Part shown: in pieces, positions 30,461 through 39,527 of the stretch
How the letters are laid out: each line of letters begins with the position of its first letter
How positions within the stretch are numbered: position 1 is the stretch's first letter
NCBI GenBank assembly: GCA_030041375.1
Contig: JASHOA010000041.1
Location: forward strand, 1-56,704
Length of the DNA: 56,704 nucleotides
Source: Acetobacteraceae bacterium
GTDB taxonomy: Bacteria; Pseudomonadota; Alphaproteobacteria; Acetobacterales; Acetobacteraceae
Direction: 5' to 3'
The notes under the pieces: generated by a model
Databases searched by the model: none
The model's input: the letters and a program-made list of their open reading frames with translations, nothing else
Told to the model about the DNA's origin: nothing
Translations under genes and position numbers: made by a program

Positions 30461-32524
30461 TTACGAGCTACCGGCCCGGGGCGGGCCGGCAAGCTGCGCT
30501 TCCCTGAGTTCGGCAGGCTGGATATGACAGCGATAAAGGTGGCTCGTGCCGTCCTGCTGCCATGGCGGTTCCTCATCCCGGCACAGGCTGCCGAGCATGC
30601 GCGGGCAGCGCGTATGGAACCGGCAGCCGGTTGGCGGATTCGACGGACTCGGTATGTCACCCTGAAGACGAATCCGTCCCCTGCCTTCCGCCCGGTTGAA
30701 GTCGGGCACCGCCGACAGCAGTGCCTCGGTGTAGGGATGATGCGGCGGCCGGAAGGTGACATCGGCCGGCCCCATCTCGATGATCTGCCCGAGATACATC
30801 ACCGCGATCCGGTCGGCGAGATATCGGACAACACCGAGGTCATGGGAGATGAACACGTACGCAACCTGCCGGGTCTCCTGAAGTTCCACCAGCAGATTGA
30901 GAATCGCCGCCTGCACGGAAACATCCAGCGCCGAGGTCGGTTCATCGCAGACCACCAGTCGAGGTGCGCCGGCAAACGCCCGCGCCAGCGCCACCCGTTG
31001 CTTGAGCCCGCCCGACAGCGCCGCCGGGCGAAGCTCGAGATGCCGCGGCGCAAGCCGCACAGCAGCGGCGAGTTCCCGCACGCGAGCCTCGATCTCGGGC
31101 GCCGATTTCCTGCCCGCGAGCAGCCTGACCGACCGCGAAAGAATCCCCTTCACGGTATGGCTCGGATTGAGCGCATTGTCCGGGTTCTGGAACACCATTT
31201 GCAAGCGCTGGCGCAGATTGGCGTCGCGCTGCTCGGCCCGGCCGGCTAGCTCCGAACCGTCGAACGCTATCCGCCCGGCCCACTGACCGACCAGGCCGAC
31301 GACGCATTTCGCAAGCGTGGTCTTTCCGCTGCCGGATTCTCCCACGATGCCGACGACTTCGCCGCGCCTGACCGCCAGTGACGCATCCTTGACCGCCGTG
31401 ACCTTCACGCCACGCGCATCGTAGATCTTGGTCAGGTGCTGCAGGCTCAGCACCTCCGCCTGCGATACCGTGCCGGCTGCGGCCGCACCTTCGGCCCCTG
31501 GCGCCGCGGGGCGGGCCAGCTCCTCGTGATAGAAGCACCGGCTGGTCCGGTCGCGGCCGGCCACCAGCAGAGTTGGCGCCTCGACACGGCAACGCTCGCG
31601 CACGATCGCGCAGCGCGGCGCAAAAACACAGCCGGCCATCGTTTCGCCCGCCGCCGGCAGCGTGCCCGGAATCGGCTCCAGCCGGTGCCGCCGCTTGTGC
31701 ATATCCAGCCGCGGAACGCAGCGCATCAGGCCGAACGTGTACGGATGCCGCGGTGCCCGGAACAATTCCCCCGCCGGTCCCTCCTCTACCAGGTGCCCGG
31801 CATAGAGTACGCCGACCCTCTCGCACATGCGGCTGACGATGCCGAGGTTGTGGCTGATGAAAAGGATGCTAGCGCCGAACTTTCGCCGCAGCCGCTCGAC
31901 CAGGTCGAGCACCTCGGCTTCCACGGTGGCGTCGAGCCCGGTCGTCGGTTCATCGAGCACCAGGAGATCGGGGTCCGTCGCCAGCGCCATGGCGAACATG
32001 ATTCGCTGTTGCTGCCCGCCCGAAAGCTCGTGCGGGTAGCGATCCATGATCCTGAGCGGATCGGCGATCTGCACCGTCGCCAGCATCGCCTGCGCCGCGT
32101 CGCGCGCTTCCGCTCGACCCATGCCGCGATGACGGCGATAGACTTCCGCCACCTGTCTGCCGACCGTGAGCGACGGGTTGAGCGCCGTGCCGGGGTCCTG
32201 ATACACCATCGCCATCCGGTTGCCGCGCAGCTCTTCGAGATGCGCCGCATTCGCCCTGAGCAGATCCTGGCCCTGGAACAGGATCCGCCCGGTCGTGATC
32301 CCGGCGTTCGGCGGCAGGTAGCGCATCACCGCCATCGCGACCGTGGACTTCCCGCATCCCGACTCGCCGACCAGCCCGTATGCTTCTCCCTGCTCGAGAC
32401 GGAGCGAAAGACCGCTGATCACCACCGACCATTGGCGGCGACGATGATAGCCGACCGTCAGTTCCTCGATTTCAAGGGTACGCGCCGATGGCCCCGCCCG
32501 GCGTGCGATTGCCGGCCGGCTCAT
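30461..32524 (-). CDS. Oligopeptide/dipeptide-type ABC transporter ATPase, fused DppD-DppF
   Basis: A 687-residue fusion of two ATP-binding cassettes. The first has GLVGESGCGKSTVAMAVM (Walker A), LSGGQQQRIMFAMALA (signature) and LLVLDEPTTGLD. The second has GIVGESGSGKTTLAKCVV, LSGGLKQRVALARAFA and LVVCDEPTSALD. Each cassette ends with an oligopeptide-transporter C-terminal region (CVFAPRCAIV; CRFHTRCPRM) whose cysteines are usual in this family. It energises uptake with the two permeases. The start at 32524 overlaps the permease stop (ATGA); the extra upstream frame is discarded. Confidence 0.92.
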   Translation of the reverse strand: MSRPAIARRAGPSARTLEIEELTVGYHRRRQWSVVISGLSLRLEQGEAYGLVGESGCGKSTVAMAVMRYLPPNAGITTGRILFQGQDLLRANAAHLEELRGNRMAMVYQDPGTALNPSLTVGRQVAEVYRRHRGMGRAEARDAAQAMLATVQIADPLRIMDRYPHELSGGQQQRIMFAMALATDPDLLVLDEPTTGLDATVEAEVLDLVERLRRKFGASILFISHNLGIVSRMCERVGVLYAGHLVEEGPAGELFRAPRHPYTFGLMRCVPRLDMHKRRHRLEPIPGTLPAAGETMAGCVFAPRCAIVRERCRVEAPTLLVAGRDRTSRCFYHEELARPAAPGAEGAAAAGTVSQAEVLSLQHLTKIYDARGVKVTAVKDASLAVRRGEVVGIVGESGSGKTTLAKCVVGLVGQWAGRIAFDGSELAGRAEQRDANLRQRLQMVFQNPDNALNPSHTVKGILSRSVRLLAGRKSAPEIEARVRELAAAVRLAPRHLELRPAALSGGLKQRVALARAFAGAPRLVVCDEPTSALDVSVQAAILNLLVELQETRQVAYVFISHDLGVVRYLADRIAVMYLGQIIEMGPADVTFRPPHHPYTEALLSAVPDFNRAEGRGRIRLQGDIPSPSNPPTGCRFHTRCPRMLGSLCRDEEPPWQQDGTSHLYRCHIQPAELREAQLAGPPRAGSS

Positions 32525-33429
32525 TCCTGCAACACCTGGCGAAGCCCGTCGGCGGCAAGGTTGATGCCGATGATGAGCGTGGCAAGAGCCGCCGCGGGAA
32601 ACAGCGAAATCCAAGGTGCGGTCTCGAGATTGGCGCGGCCCAGGCTGATCGAGAGACCCCAGTCGGGAGACGGCTGCTGCACACCCAGTGACAGAAAGGC
32701 GAGCGTCGCCGAGGTAAAAACGGCATAACCGAAACGAATCGTTGCCTCCACCGCCAGCGGCGCGGTGATGTTCGGCAGAATCTCCGCCACCATGATGGCA
32801 ACGCTCGAGTTGCCGAGCAGCCGCGCAGCGGCGACATATTCGCGCTCGCGTTCGGCCAGCACCGCCGAACGCACGGTCCTGGCGACGATCGGCGTGAAGA
32901 CGAAACCGATGACAAGAATAACATTCACGACCGATGGTCCGAGCACCGCCAGGACCAGGACCGCGATGACGATCAGCGGAAACGCCAAGAGCGCATCGAC
33001 AACGCGCATCAGGATATCATCGACCAGCCCCCGGTAGTAGCCGCCGACCAGCCCGACCACGATTCCTCCGATGAGGCCGAGCGCGGTCGCCGCCGGCGCA
33101 ACCGTCAGCACCGATGCCGCCCCGGCCAGCGTGCGCGAAAAAACATCGCGGCCGAGATCGTCCGTTCCGAACCAGTGTGCCGCTGACGGCGGGGCAAGCG
33201 TTGCCGTCGGGTTCAGTGCCTGCGGATCCTGCGGAACGATCGCCCGCCAGAACACCGCATCCACCACCCAGAACGCCACGATCGCGGCGCCGATCAGGAA
33301 AGTCCTGCTTCGCAGCAGCGCCATCAACTGCCTGCCGAGCCGCGACCGCGCGCCCCGCACCTCGCCGAAGCCTTCGTCCGGCGTTCCGCTGCCCGCTGCC
33401 GCGACCCCCGGGGAGCCGGTCCCCGTCAT
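32521..33429 (-). CDS. ABC transporter permease, DppC/OppC-like
   Basis: A 302-residue inner-membrane permease with one N-terminal and about five C-terminal membrane helices. WFGTDDLGRDVFSRTLAGAA and LGLIGGIVVGLVGGYYRGLV are typical of DppC, and LTIRF-type EAA loop residues appear in REREYVAAARLLGNSSVAIM. It forms the translocation pore with the DppB-like partner encoded just upstream. The N-terminal 30 residues are extra and may be a late-chosen start. Confidence 0.9.
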   Translation of the reverse strand: MTGTGSPGVAAAGSGTPDEGFGEVRGARSRLGRQLMALLRSRTFLIGAAIVAFWVVDAVFWRAIVPQDPQALNPTATLAPPSAAHWFGTDDLGRDVFSRTLAGAASVLTVAPAATALGLIGGIVVGLVGGYYRGLVDDILMRVVDALLAFPLIVIAVLVLAVLGPSVVNVILVIGFVFTPIVARTVRSAVLAEREREYVAAARLLGNSSVAIMVAEILPNITAPLAVEATIRFGYAVFTSATLAFLSLGVQQPSPDWGLSISLGRANLETAPWISLFPAAALATLIIGINLAADGLRQVLQE

Positions 33430-33461
33430 CCCGAACCGGCCCGCGCCTCGCTTCGCCGCAT

Positions 33462-34406
33462 TCAGGCCGAGAGCCTGATGCGCGGATTGAGCAAGGTATA
33501 GATGATGTCCGAGATCAGCATCAGGAGCATGTACAATATCGCAATCAGCAGCACCGCCGACTGCAGAACGGGAAGATCATGGCCGATCGCGGAATCGAAG
33601 ACCAGCTTGCCGATTCCCGGATAGCTGAAAATGGTTTCCGTAACCACGAGCCCGCCGACCAGGTAGCCTGTCTGCACGCCGATCACGGTAATCGTCGGCA
33701 AGAGGGAGTTCCGAAGCACGTGGCTCCAGATCACCACCCGCCGGGGCAGGCCCTTGAGAATCGCGGTCCGCGTGTAATTGGCGTGCAGCGCCTCGACGGT
33801 GCCGGCGCGCGCCATCCGCGAGATGTAGCCGAAAAGCACGAACATCAACGGGATCGACGGCAGCAGAAGCTGGCGGAACCAGTCGATCGGATCGGCCCCC
33901 GGAACATGCGAGGAAACCGGCAGCCATCCGAGCACGACCGCGAAAATGACGAGCACGGCAATGCCGCTCGCGAACTCCGGCAGCGCGATCAGGGAAAGGC
34001 CCACAACCGCCGTCGAACGGTCGAACCATCCCCCCTCCTTGAGCGCCGCCAGCACGCCGATCGCGATCGAGAACGGCGCGATCAGGACCAGGGCGAATCC
34101 CCCGAGGATCAACGAATTCAAAAGCCGGCGCGTCACCAGCGGCAGCACCGGTTCGTCCATCAGGTAGGATTTGCCCCACCGGCCGCTCACGAAGCCACCG
34201 GCCCAGTTCCAGTAGCGGACCAGGAGCGGCCGATCGACGCCCAGGTTGTGGTCCAGTGCCTCGACCTGCCGCTCCGACGCGTAGGGTCCGAGAATCGCGC
34301 GCCCGACATCGCCCGGCATCACCTGCGCGATCGCGAACAGGATCACCGAGACAAGGAACAGCGTGATCAGCGCCAGCCCGAGCCTTTTCAGCACGAAGCG
34401 CCTCAC
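33462..34406 (-). CDS. ABC transporter permease, DppB/OppB-like
   Basis: A 314-residue inner-membrane permease with six predicted helices. RFVLKRLGLALITLFLVSVI is the classic DppB opening. RAGTVEALHANYTRTAILKG holds the EAA-type coupling loop that contacts the ATPase, and VETIFSYPGIGKLVFDSAIG the last periplasmic loop. It is 32 bp upstream of the DppC-like gene. A MITE separates it from the substrate-binding protein gene, so it may need its own promoter or tolerate read-through. Confidence 0.92.
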   Translation of the reverse strand: MRRFVLKRLGLALITLFLVSVILFAIAQVMPGDVGRAILGPYASERQVEALDHNLGVDRPLLVRYWNWAGGFVSGRWGKSYLMDEPVLPLVTRRLLNSLILGGFALVLIAPFSIAIGVLAALKEGGWFDRSTAVVGLSLIALPEFASGIAVLVIFAVVLGWLPVSSHVPGADPIDWFRQLLLPSIPLMFVLFGYISRMARAGTVEALHANYTRTAILKGLPRRVVIWSHVLRNSLLPTITVIGVQTGYLVGGLVVTETIFSYPGIGKLVFDSAIGHDLPVLQSAVLLIAILYMLLMLISDIIYTLLNPRIRLSA

Positions 34407-34448
34407 GCCGGGCCTTCCCTCTCACCCGCGCCCGGCGTAACCCCAGCC

Positions 34449-34581
34449 TAGTGTCCTGCCCCCGACGTTTGCTGCCGCCGGCAGCAAACGAAAGGGGACA
34501 AGCAGGCCACTGAAAATAAAGAGGTGTGTGCCGACCACTAGGGTGCATCCTACGGTATCAAGCGTTGGAGTCGGCACACTA
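34449..34581. repeat. 133-bp MITE inside the ABC transporter operon
   Basis: An element bounded by CTAG at 34448-34451 and 34579-34582. Its ends form an imperfect 26-bp terminal inverted repeat: CTAGTGTCCTGCCCCCGACG and CTAGTGTGCCGACTCCAACG, 19 of 26 positions matching with the following bases. Internally there are a GTTTGCTGCCGCC/GGCAGCAAAC hairpin and a GTGTGCCGAC/GTCGGCACAC pair. It encodes nothing. TA in CTAG at both edges suggests IS630-type mobilisation. It separates the substrate-binding protein gene from the permeases and supplies the former's TAG stop. Confidence 0.75.
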
Positions 34582-36207
34582 GCCGAGCCAGACCTCCCCG
34601 AGATCGACGAAGTTGTCAGGCGCCGCGGCCAGGCCCTGCACGCGCTTGCTCGTCGCCCGGCGCGCCTTGATCCAGTAACCGATCGCCACCGGAACCTCTT
34701 CGTTCTGGATGCGCGCCAATGCCAGCGCCAGCTGTTGCCGCTTCTGGTGGTCGAGTTCGCCATTGTACTCGGTGAACAGCTTGTCGAAGTCAGGGTCGCA
34801 CCAGTGCGCCGAATCCCACGCAGAGTGGCACGGGAATTCGGGAATGATGGCTTGGCTTGCCGCTCCGCGCGCCGCCCAGTCGGTCATCCCGAACGGAACC
34901 ACGAGCCATGGCTGGTTCGCACCCGCACCGTAATACTGCGCAGTCGGCATGATATTGAGCGATACATCGATCCCGGCCGGCTGGCAGTACGCCTTGATGG
35001 CAACGGCATACTGCGGCATCTCCAGCAGGTCCTCCGTCGTCAGTGTCACCTTGATGCCACCCGCATGGCCGGCCGCAGCCAGGAGCGCCTTCGCCTTGGC
35101 GTAGTCCTGCTGCCGCTGCGGGAGTTCCTTGTTCGCCAGCTCGGAGTCGACATAGACCGGCGCGAAACTATGGTCGTTGGCGATGATCGCAGCCCCGTTG
35201 AAGATGGATTTCACGATCGCCTCGCGATCGAGGCAAAGGGCCACTGCCTGGCGGACACGCTTGTCATTGAAAGGCGCCATATCCACCCGCATGTGCAGAG
35301 ACCGGTAGTCGGCGGAAGGATGCTCGAGGATCGTGAGCTTGGGATTGTTGAGCAGCGCCTCCGCGCCCTTGAGTGGCACCACCGGGTAGATGTCGACGGC
35401 TCCGGCCTGCATCGCGAGCACGGTCGAGGCTTCGTTGCCGAAATAGGTGACCTTGAGGCCATCGGCATACGGCAGGCCGCTCTTCCAGTAGTGCGGATTG
35501 GCGACGTAGCTGGCCGACTGCTGGGGAACATATTCCTTCAGAACGAAGGGCCCGGTCCCGATACCGCCCTTCGTGAACGTGCCCATCTCGTAGTTCTTCG
35601 GCAGGATCGCAGACTGGTATGCGAAGCCGGAAACCAGATAGGGAAAATCGACGAACGGTGTGTCGAGGTGAAAGCGCACCTCGGTATCACTCACCTTCTC
35701 CACATTTCCGTACGAAAGAACCCCGTGATAGATCGAGCCTGCCGATGAGCCGACCTTCGGGTTGAGCAGCCGCTCGAAGGTCGCCACGACGTCATCCGCC
35801 GTGAACGGCGTTCCGTCATGCCAGTGCACACCCTGGCGGATCGTGAAGTTCCAGGTTTTCGGGTCCGGGGCCGCATTCCAGGACGTCGCCAGGCGCGGAT
35901 CGAGCGTCCAGTCAGCCCGCGGATAGCAGAGGTACTCGAGCGACGGTTGATACGTGAACACCTCGCCGGCATTGGATGCCGTCACGGGTTGCGGATCGGC
36001 GGACGGGATCTGCGAAGCGAGCCGGATCGTGCCACCGCGTTTGATCTGCGCCGGGTCAGCGCCCGTCCCGGCAGATGCAGCAGGCGCGCGCAGAAAACCG
36101 AAACCGGCCATCGAGAGTCCGGCCACCGATGCGCGCCGCAGCAGCGCGCGACGGCTGAGCCGGCCGGCACGCAACTCGTCGAACAGATGAAGAGCATAAT
36201 CGTCCAC
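34579..36207 (-). CDS. ABC transporter substrate-binding protein, Tat-exported (SBP family 5)
   Basis: A 542-residue periplasmic peptide/nickel/opine-type binding protein. The N-terminus carries a twin-arginine motif (LSRRALLRRASVAGLSMAGF) ending APAASA, so it is exported folded. The mature protein has GGTIRLASQIPSADPQPVTA and WNFTIRQGVHWHDGTPFTAD (the family-5 signature around FxLRxGVxFHDG). It delivers ligand to the DppBC-like pore. The start is GTG 36207 with GGGAGGAA before it; the frame extends upstream without a ribosome site. Ligand unknown, though a downstream DadA-like oxidase points to amino-acid derivatives or small peptides. Confidence 0.9.
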   Translation of the reverse strand: MDDYALHLFDELRAGRLSRRALLRRASVAGLSMAGFGFLRAPAASAGTGADPAQIKRGGTIRLASQIPSADPQPVTASNAGEVFTYQPSLEYLCYPRADWTLDPRLATSWNAAPDPKTWNFTIRQGVHWHDGTPFTADDVVATFERLLNPKVGSSAGSIYHGVLSYGNVEKVSDTEVRFHLDTPFVDFPYLVSGFAYQSAILPKNYEMGTFTKGGIGTGPFVLKEYVPQQSASYVANPHYWKSGLPYADGLKVTYFGNEASTVLAMQAGAVDIYPVVPLKGAEALLNNPKLTILEHPSADYRSLHMRVDMAPFNDKRVRQAVALCLDREAIVKSIFNGAAIIANDHSFAPVYVDSELANKELPQRQQDYAKAKALLAAAGHAGGIKVTLTTEDLLEMPQYAVAIKAYCQPAGIDVSLNIMPTAQYYGAGANQPWLVVPFGMTDWAARGAASQAIIPEFPCHSAWDSAHWCDPDFDKLFTEYNGELDHQKRQQLALALARIQNEEVPVAIGYWIKARRATSKRVQGLAAAPDNFVDLGEVWLG

Positions 36208-36482
36208 GATTTCCTCCCTGCGGCCTGTTGCTCGAAAGCCCGCTCTTACCGGCCGACGTCGCCGCACCCTGACCATTCTGCTCGGGCCACGTCCGAGCCT
36301 CGGCGACCGGCACTCACATCATCTGCGCTGAGCGAAACGAACACCGCCCGCCAAGCTCATGGCCATGATCGACGCCGCCGTACCTAATCACCAACCACCA
36401 GTATGGTCAATGGGGCGACGTTGCTCGCGCGCGTCCGCACGCCGGGCGAGCATCGTTGCCATCGTCTGCAGCAGCAGTCCTT

Positions 36483-37685
36483 TCACCGCGCCTCGCCGTC
36501 CACCTGCAACGGCGGCTCCGTCCACTCCGGCACGCTGCGATAGACCCACACCCAGTTGACGACGAACAAGAGGCTCGTGAACACGAATACCCAGCGCAGC
36601 CCGAACAGCGCCGCAATCCCGCCACCCGTCAGCGGACCGAGCGAATTGCCGAGGAACGTCGCCGAGGCCGTCATCCCGTAAATAGTGCCGCGCTGTGCGC
36701 GCGGCACCATCCGCCCGACCAGCGCATTCGCCGTCGGCAGCAGCCCGCCGACGAAGCAGCCGACCCCGAAACGTTCGAGCACGAACAGCCAGTAGCTCTG
36801 CACGAAGGCCTGCGGCAGGCTCGCCATCGCGCAGCCGGCCAGGCAGATCAGCAGCACGCGCCGGTATCCGATCACGTCGCTCCGCTTGCCGAGGAAGGGA
36901 GAGGCGATCACGTCCGCGAGCCCTGTGATGGAGAATGCAACACCGGCCAGCATCGCGAGCGTACCGGTGTTGCCGATCAGCTCCTGCACGAACAGAGTCA
37001 CCACCGGCTGCACGCTCGTCACGCCGAACTGCGCCAGCAGCAGCACCAGGAACACCGGCCCGAGCGCCGGCGAGCGCGCCAGCATCTTCAGACTCGTCAG
37101 CACCGAGCCGCGGCGCTCTCTCTTGCGCGGCGGCGTGAACGTCTCGCGCACGAATCGCGCCACCAGGATCAGGACCACGAACGTGATCGCGGCCGTCGTA
37201 TAGAACGGTACCCGAAAGCTGCCGCTGACATCCGCGATCGCACCGCCGACCACCGGCCCGATCAGGCTGCCGACGAGCTGGCCCGTGCTCAACCAGCCGA
37301 GCGCATAGCCAAGCCGCCGTTCCGGCACCTGGCTCGCCACCAGCGCGATCGCGGCCGCCGAAAAGCCGGCAAAAGCGCCCATCAGGCAGCGCGCGGCGAA
37401 GAACTGCCAGACATTGCGCGAGAGCCCCATCATCAGCGTGAACAACCCGATCGCGAAGCTCGAGCGGAGCAGCATCAGCTTGCGTCCCTTGAGATCGGCA
37501 AGCCGGCCCCAGAAAGGCGAAACGAAGGCCGCGACGAACGATGTCGTGCCCATCAGGATCCCCGACCAGAAATCGATCGCGCTCGCGCTCTTGACCCCGA
37601 GGTCCGGCAGAAAGAGCGGCATGATCGGTGTCAGAATGCTGAAGGAGAACGTCATCACGAGCTGGATGCCCACCATCCACCACAT
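36483..37685 (-). CDS. MFS transporter (DHA1-like)
   Basis: A 12-helix major facilitator, 400 residues from the chosen ATG. The loop 2-3 motif is FWGRLADLKGRKLMLLRSSF, a second repeat appears as SPFLGKRSDVIGYRRVLLIC, and QLVGSLIGPVVGGAIADVSG is motif C. It is probably a proton-coupled exporter. The start is uncertain: the frame stays open to 37895, but the upstream part is Arg/Gly-rich, overlaps a repeat and lacks a ribosome site. TTG 37836 or a non-AUG codon are alternatives, and the first membrane helix begins right at the chosen start. Confidence 0.8.
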   Translation of the reverse strand: MWWMVGIQLVMTFSFSILTPIMPLFLPDLGVKSASAIDFWSGILMGTTSFVAAFVSPFWGRLADLKGRKLMLLRSSFAIGLFTLMMGLSRNVWQFFAARCLMGAFAGFSAAAIALVASQVPERRLGYALGWLSTGQLVGSLIGPVVGGAIADVSGSFRVPFYTTAAITFVVLILVARFVRETFTPPRKRERRGSVLTSLKMLARSPALGPVFLVLLLAQFGVTSVQPVVTLFVQELIGNTGTLAMLAGVAFSITGLADVIASPFLGKRSDVIGYRRVLLICLAGCAMASLPQAFVQSYWLFVLERFGVGCFVGGLLPTANALVGRMVPRAQRGTIYGMTASATFLGNSLGPLTGGGIAALFGLRWVFVFTSLLFVVNWVWVYRSVPEWTEPPLQVDGEAR

Positions 37686-37797
37686 CGTGGACAGCCAGCC
37701 CGGAGATCCATCCTGATCCGCCGGGGAAACCCGTCGCGCGCCCGCCCCGGCGCCTTCCTCGCCTCCCGCCCCGGACGTTCGCCGCGCTCGACGGCGA

Positions 37798-37892
37798 GCA
37801 TGGGGGATGAAGAGGCCACGGAAAATAAAGGGCAAGTGTCCCGATCCTGAGAGCTGTTCGCCCCGATGTACTTCGGAATCGGGACGCTCGCC
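37798..37892. repeat. Remnant related to the inner part of the 133-bp MITE
   Basis: The segment AGGCCACGGAAAATAAAG (37814-37831) matches AGGCCACTGAAAATAAAG inside the element at 34449-34581 at all but one position, and similarity extends about 12 bp to the left (GGGGA...AG). It is followed by a palindrome with arms GTGTCCCGAT and ATCGGGACGC. The terminal CTAG repeats are absent. This is probably a second, rearranged mobile-element relic. Confidence 0.5.
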
Positions 37893-38011
37893 CATCCCGG
37901 ACCATCACTCCGCTTCTGCCCGCGTTCAGCTTTCGCCGGATCGCGCGCCCTGTAAAGCCGCCGCCTTCACCCCTCCTGCCGTCATCGCCGGACGCGCGCT
38001 ATTCTTCACCC

Positions 38012-38353
38012 GTGCTCCTCTTCCTCTACGGCTCGCTCCGCGATCGCCGCACCCTCGCCCGCCGGGCCGGCGTCCCCGCGCTGCCCCGCCGCCTCCGCCC
38101 GGCGCGGCTTGCCGGTTTCGCCCGCGCACCGGCGGCAGGCGGCCGCTTCACCACCCTCGTCCCGGAGCGCGCAGCAACGATCGAAGGCGTGCTGCTGTCG
38201 CTCGGCTTCCAATCGCTGCGACGCCTGATCGCCTACGAAGGAAGAGGCTGGTATCTCACCAAGGTGCGCCCGATCGGCCCGCGCGGCCGTGTCCTGGCAC
38301 ACGCCTTCATCGCGCCTCCGCGCGCCCGTCGCACCATCCACGAGAGAGGTTGA
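38012..38353 (+). CDS. Gamma-glutamylcyclotransferase-like (AIG2/GGCT) protein
   Basis: A 113-residue protein of the GGCT fold. It opens LLFLYGSLRDRRTLARR, where YGSLxD forms the substrate cavity. PARLAGFARAPAAGGRFTTL and GVLLSLGFQSLRRLIAYEG follow, with the acidic residue in AYEG in the position of the usual catalytic Glu. It may cleave gamma-glutamyl peptides to 5-oxoproline, but many relatives are uncharacterised. The start is GTG 38012. It ends 2 bp before the D-threonine aldolase-like gene, implying cotranscription. Confidence 0.8.
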   Translation: MLLFLYGSLRDRRTLARRAGVPALPRRLRPARLAGFARAPAAGGRFTTLVPERAATIEGVLLSLGFQSLRRLIAYEGRGWYLTKVRPIGPRGRVLAHAFIAPPRARRTIHERG

Positions 38354-38355
38354 TC

Positions 38356-39480
38356 ATGCTGCAAGCCCCGCCGGCAGCCCCCGGCATGCGCGAGGAAGAA
38401 ATCGATACGCCCGCACTGCTGATCGACCTCGATTCGTTCGAGGCCAATCTCGATCGCATGCAAGCCCTGCTCGCACCCACCGGCGCGCGGCTCCGCGCCC
38501 ACGCCAAGACACACAAATCCCCGGTCATCGCCCGTCTGCAGATGCGCCGCGGCGCGGTCGGCCAGTGCGTGCAGAAAATCGCCGAGGCCGAAGCGCTCGC
38601 CTGGGGCGGCGTGCCCGACATCCTGGTCAGCAACGAGGTGATCGGACGCGGCAAGCTCGCCCGCCTCGCCGCCCTCGCCGGGCTCTCGGAGATCGCCCTC
38701 TGCACCGACGATCCCTCGCAGATCGCCGTCCTCGAAGACGTGGCCTCCGCCGCGCGCACGCGCCTCAGGGTGCTGGTCGAGATCGATGTCGGAGCCGGCC
38801 GCTGCGGCGTCGCCCCCGGGCCCGACGCCGTCGCCCTCGCCCGCCGCATCGCCGCCTCGCCCCAGCTGCGCTTCGCCGGCCTGCAGGCCTATCACGGCGG
38901 CGCGCAGCACATCCGAAAAGAGAACGAACGCAAATCAGCGATCGAATCCGCCATTACCTTGACCCGCCGCACTGTCGAGCAGCTTCGCCAGCAGGGGCTC
39001 GACTGTCCGATCGTCGGCGGCGGCGGCACCGGCAGCTTCGCATTCGAAGCGGGCTCCGGCGTCTTCACCGAGATTCAGGCCGGCAGCTATTGCTTCATGG
39101 ACGCCGACTACGCGCAGAACCTCGACGAATCCGGTTTGCCCGTCTCAACCTTTCGCCAGTCTCTGTTCGTGCTCGCAACCGTGATGAGCCGCCCCCGCCC
39201 CGACGGTGCCGTCATCGACGCCGGCCACAAGGCGGTTGCCGTCGATTCCGGCCTGCCGCTGGTCTGGCAGCAGCCCGAAATCCGCTATGTCGGCGCCTCC
39301 GACGAGCACGGCAACCTCACCATCGGCGCCGCCGCAACTCCGCCGGAACTCGGCCAGAAGCTCCGCCTCGTGCCCGGACATTGCGATCCGACCGTCGATC
39401 GTTACGACTGGTATGTCGGCGTCCGCAACGGCCGTGTCGAATGCCTCTGGCCGATCTCGGCCCGCGGCGGCTTTTCCTGA
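38356..39480 (+). CDS. D-threonine aldolase / 3-hydroxy-D-aspartate aldolase-like PLP enzyme (DSD1 family)
   Basis: A 374-residue fold-type III PLP enzyme with an alanine-racemase-like barrel. RAHAKTHKSPVIARLQ near residue 50 carries the PLP lysine, VEIDVGAGRCGV and GLQAYHGGAQHI are phosphate/PLP contacts, and the C-terminal HCDPT motif contains the metal-binding His-x-Asp typical of D-threonine aldolases. GSYCFMDADYAQ and WYVGVRNGRVECLWPISARG match D-threonine aldolases and BhcC of the hydroxyaspartate pathway. It splits D-3-hydroxyamino acids to glycine or glyoxylate products plus an aldehyde; no other bhc gene is nearby. GAGAGG precedes the ATG. Confidence 0.88.
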   Translation: MLQAPPAAPGMREEEIDTPALLIDLDSFEANLDRMQALLAPTGARLRAHAKTHKSPVIARLQMRRGAVGQCVQKIAEAEALAWGGVPDILVSNEVIGRGKLARLAALAGLSEIALCTDDPSQIAVLEDVASAARTRLRVLVEIDVGAGRCGVAPGPDAVALARRIAASPQLRFAGLQAYHGGAQHIRKENERKSAIESAITLTRRTVEQLRQQGLDCPIVGGGGTGSFAFEAGSGVFTEIQAGSYCFMDADYAQNLDESGLPVSTFRQSLFVLATVMSRPRPDGAVIDAGHKAVAVDSGLPLVWQQPEIRYVGASDEHGNLTIGAAATPPELGQKLRLVPGHCDPTVDRYDWYVGVRNGRVECLWPISARGGFS

Positions 39481-39527
39481 ACCGCCCCCGCGCCCGGTCT
39501 TCGTCTTCCTCTACTGAGCGTCTGCTT

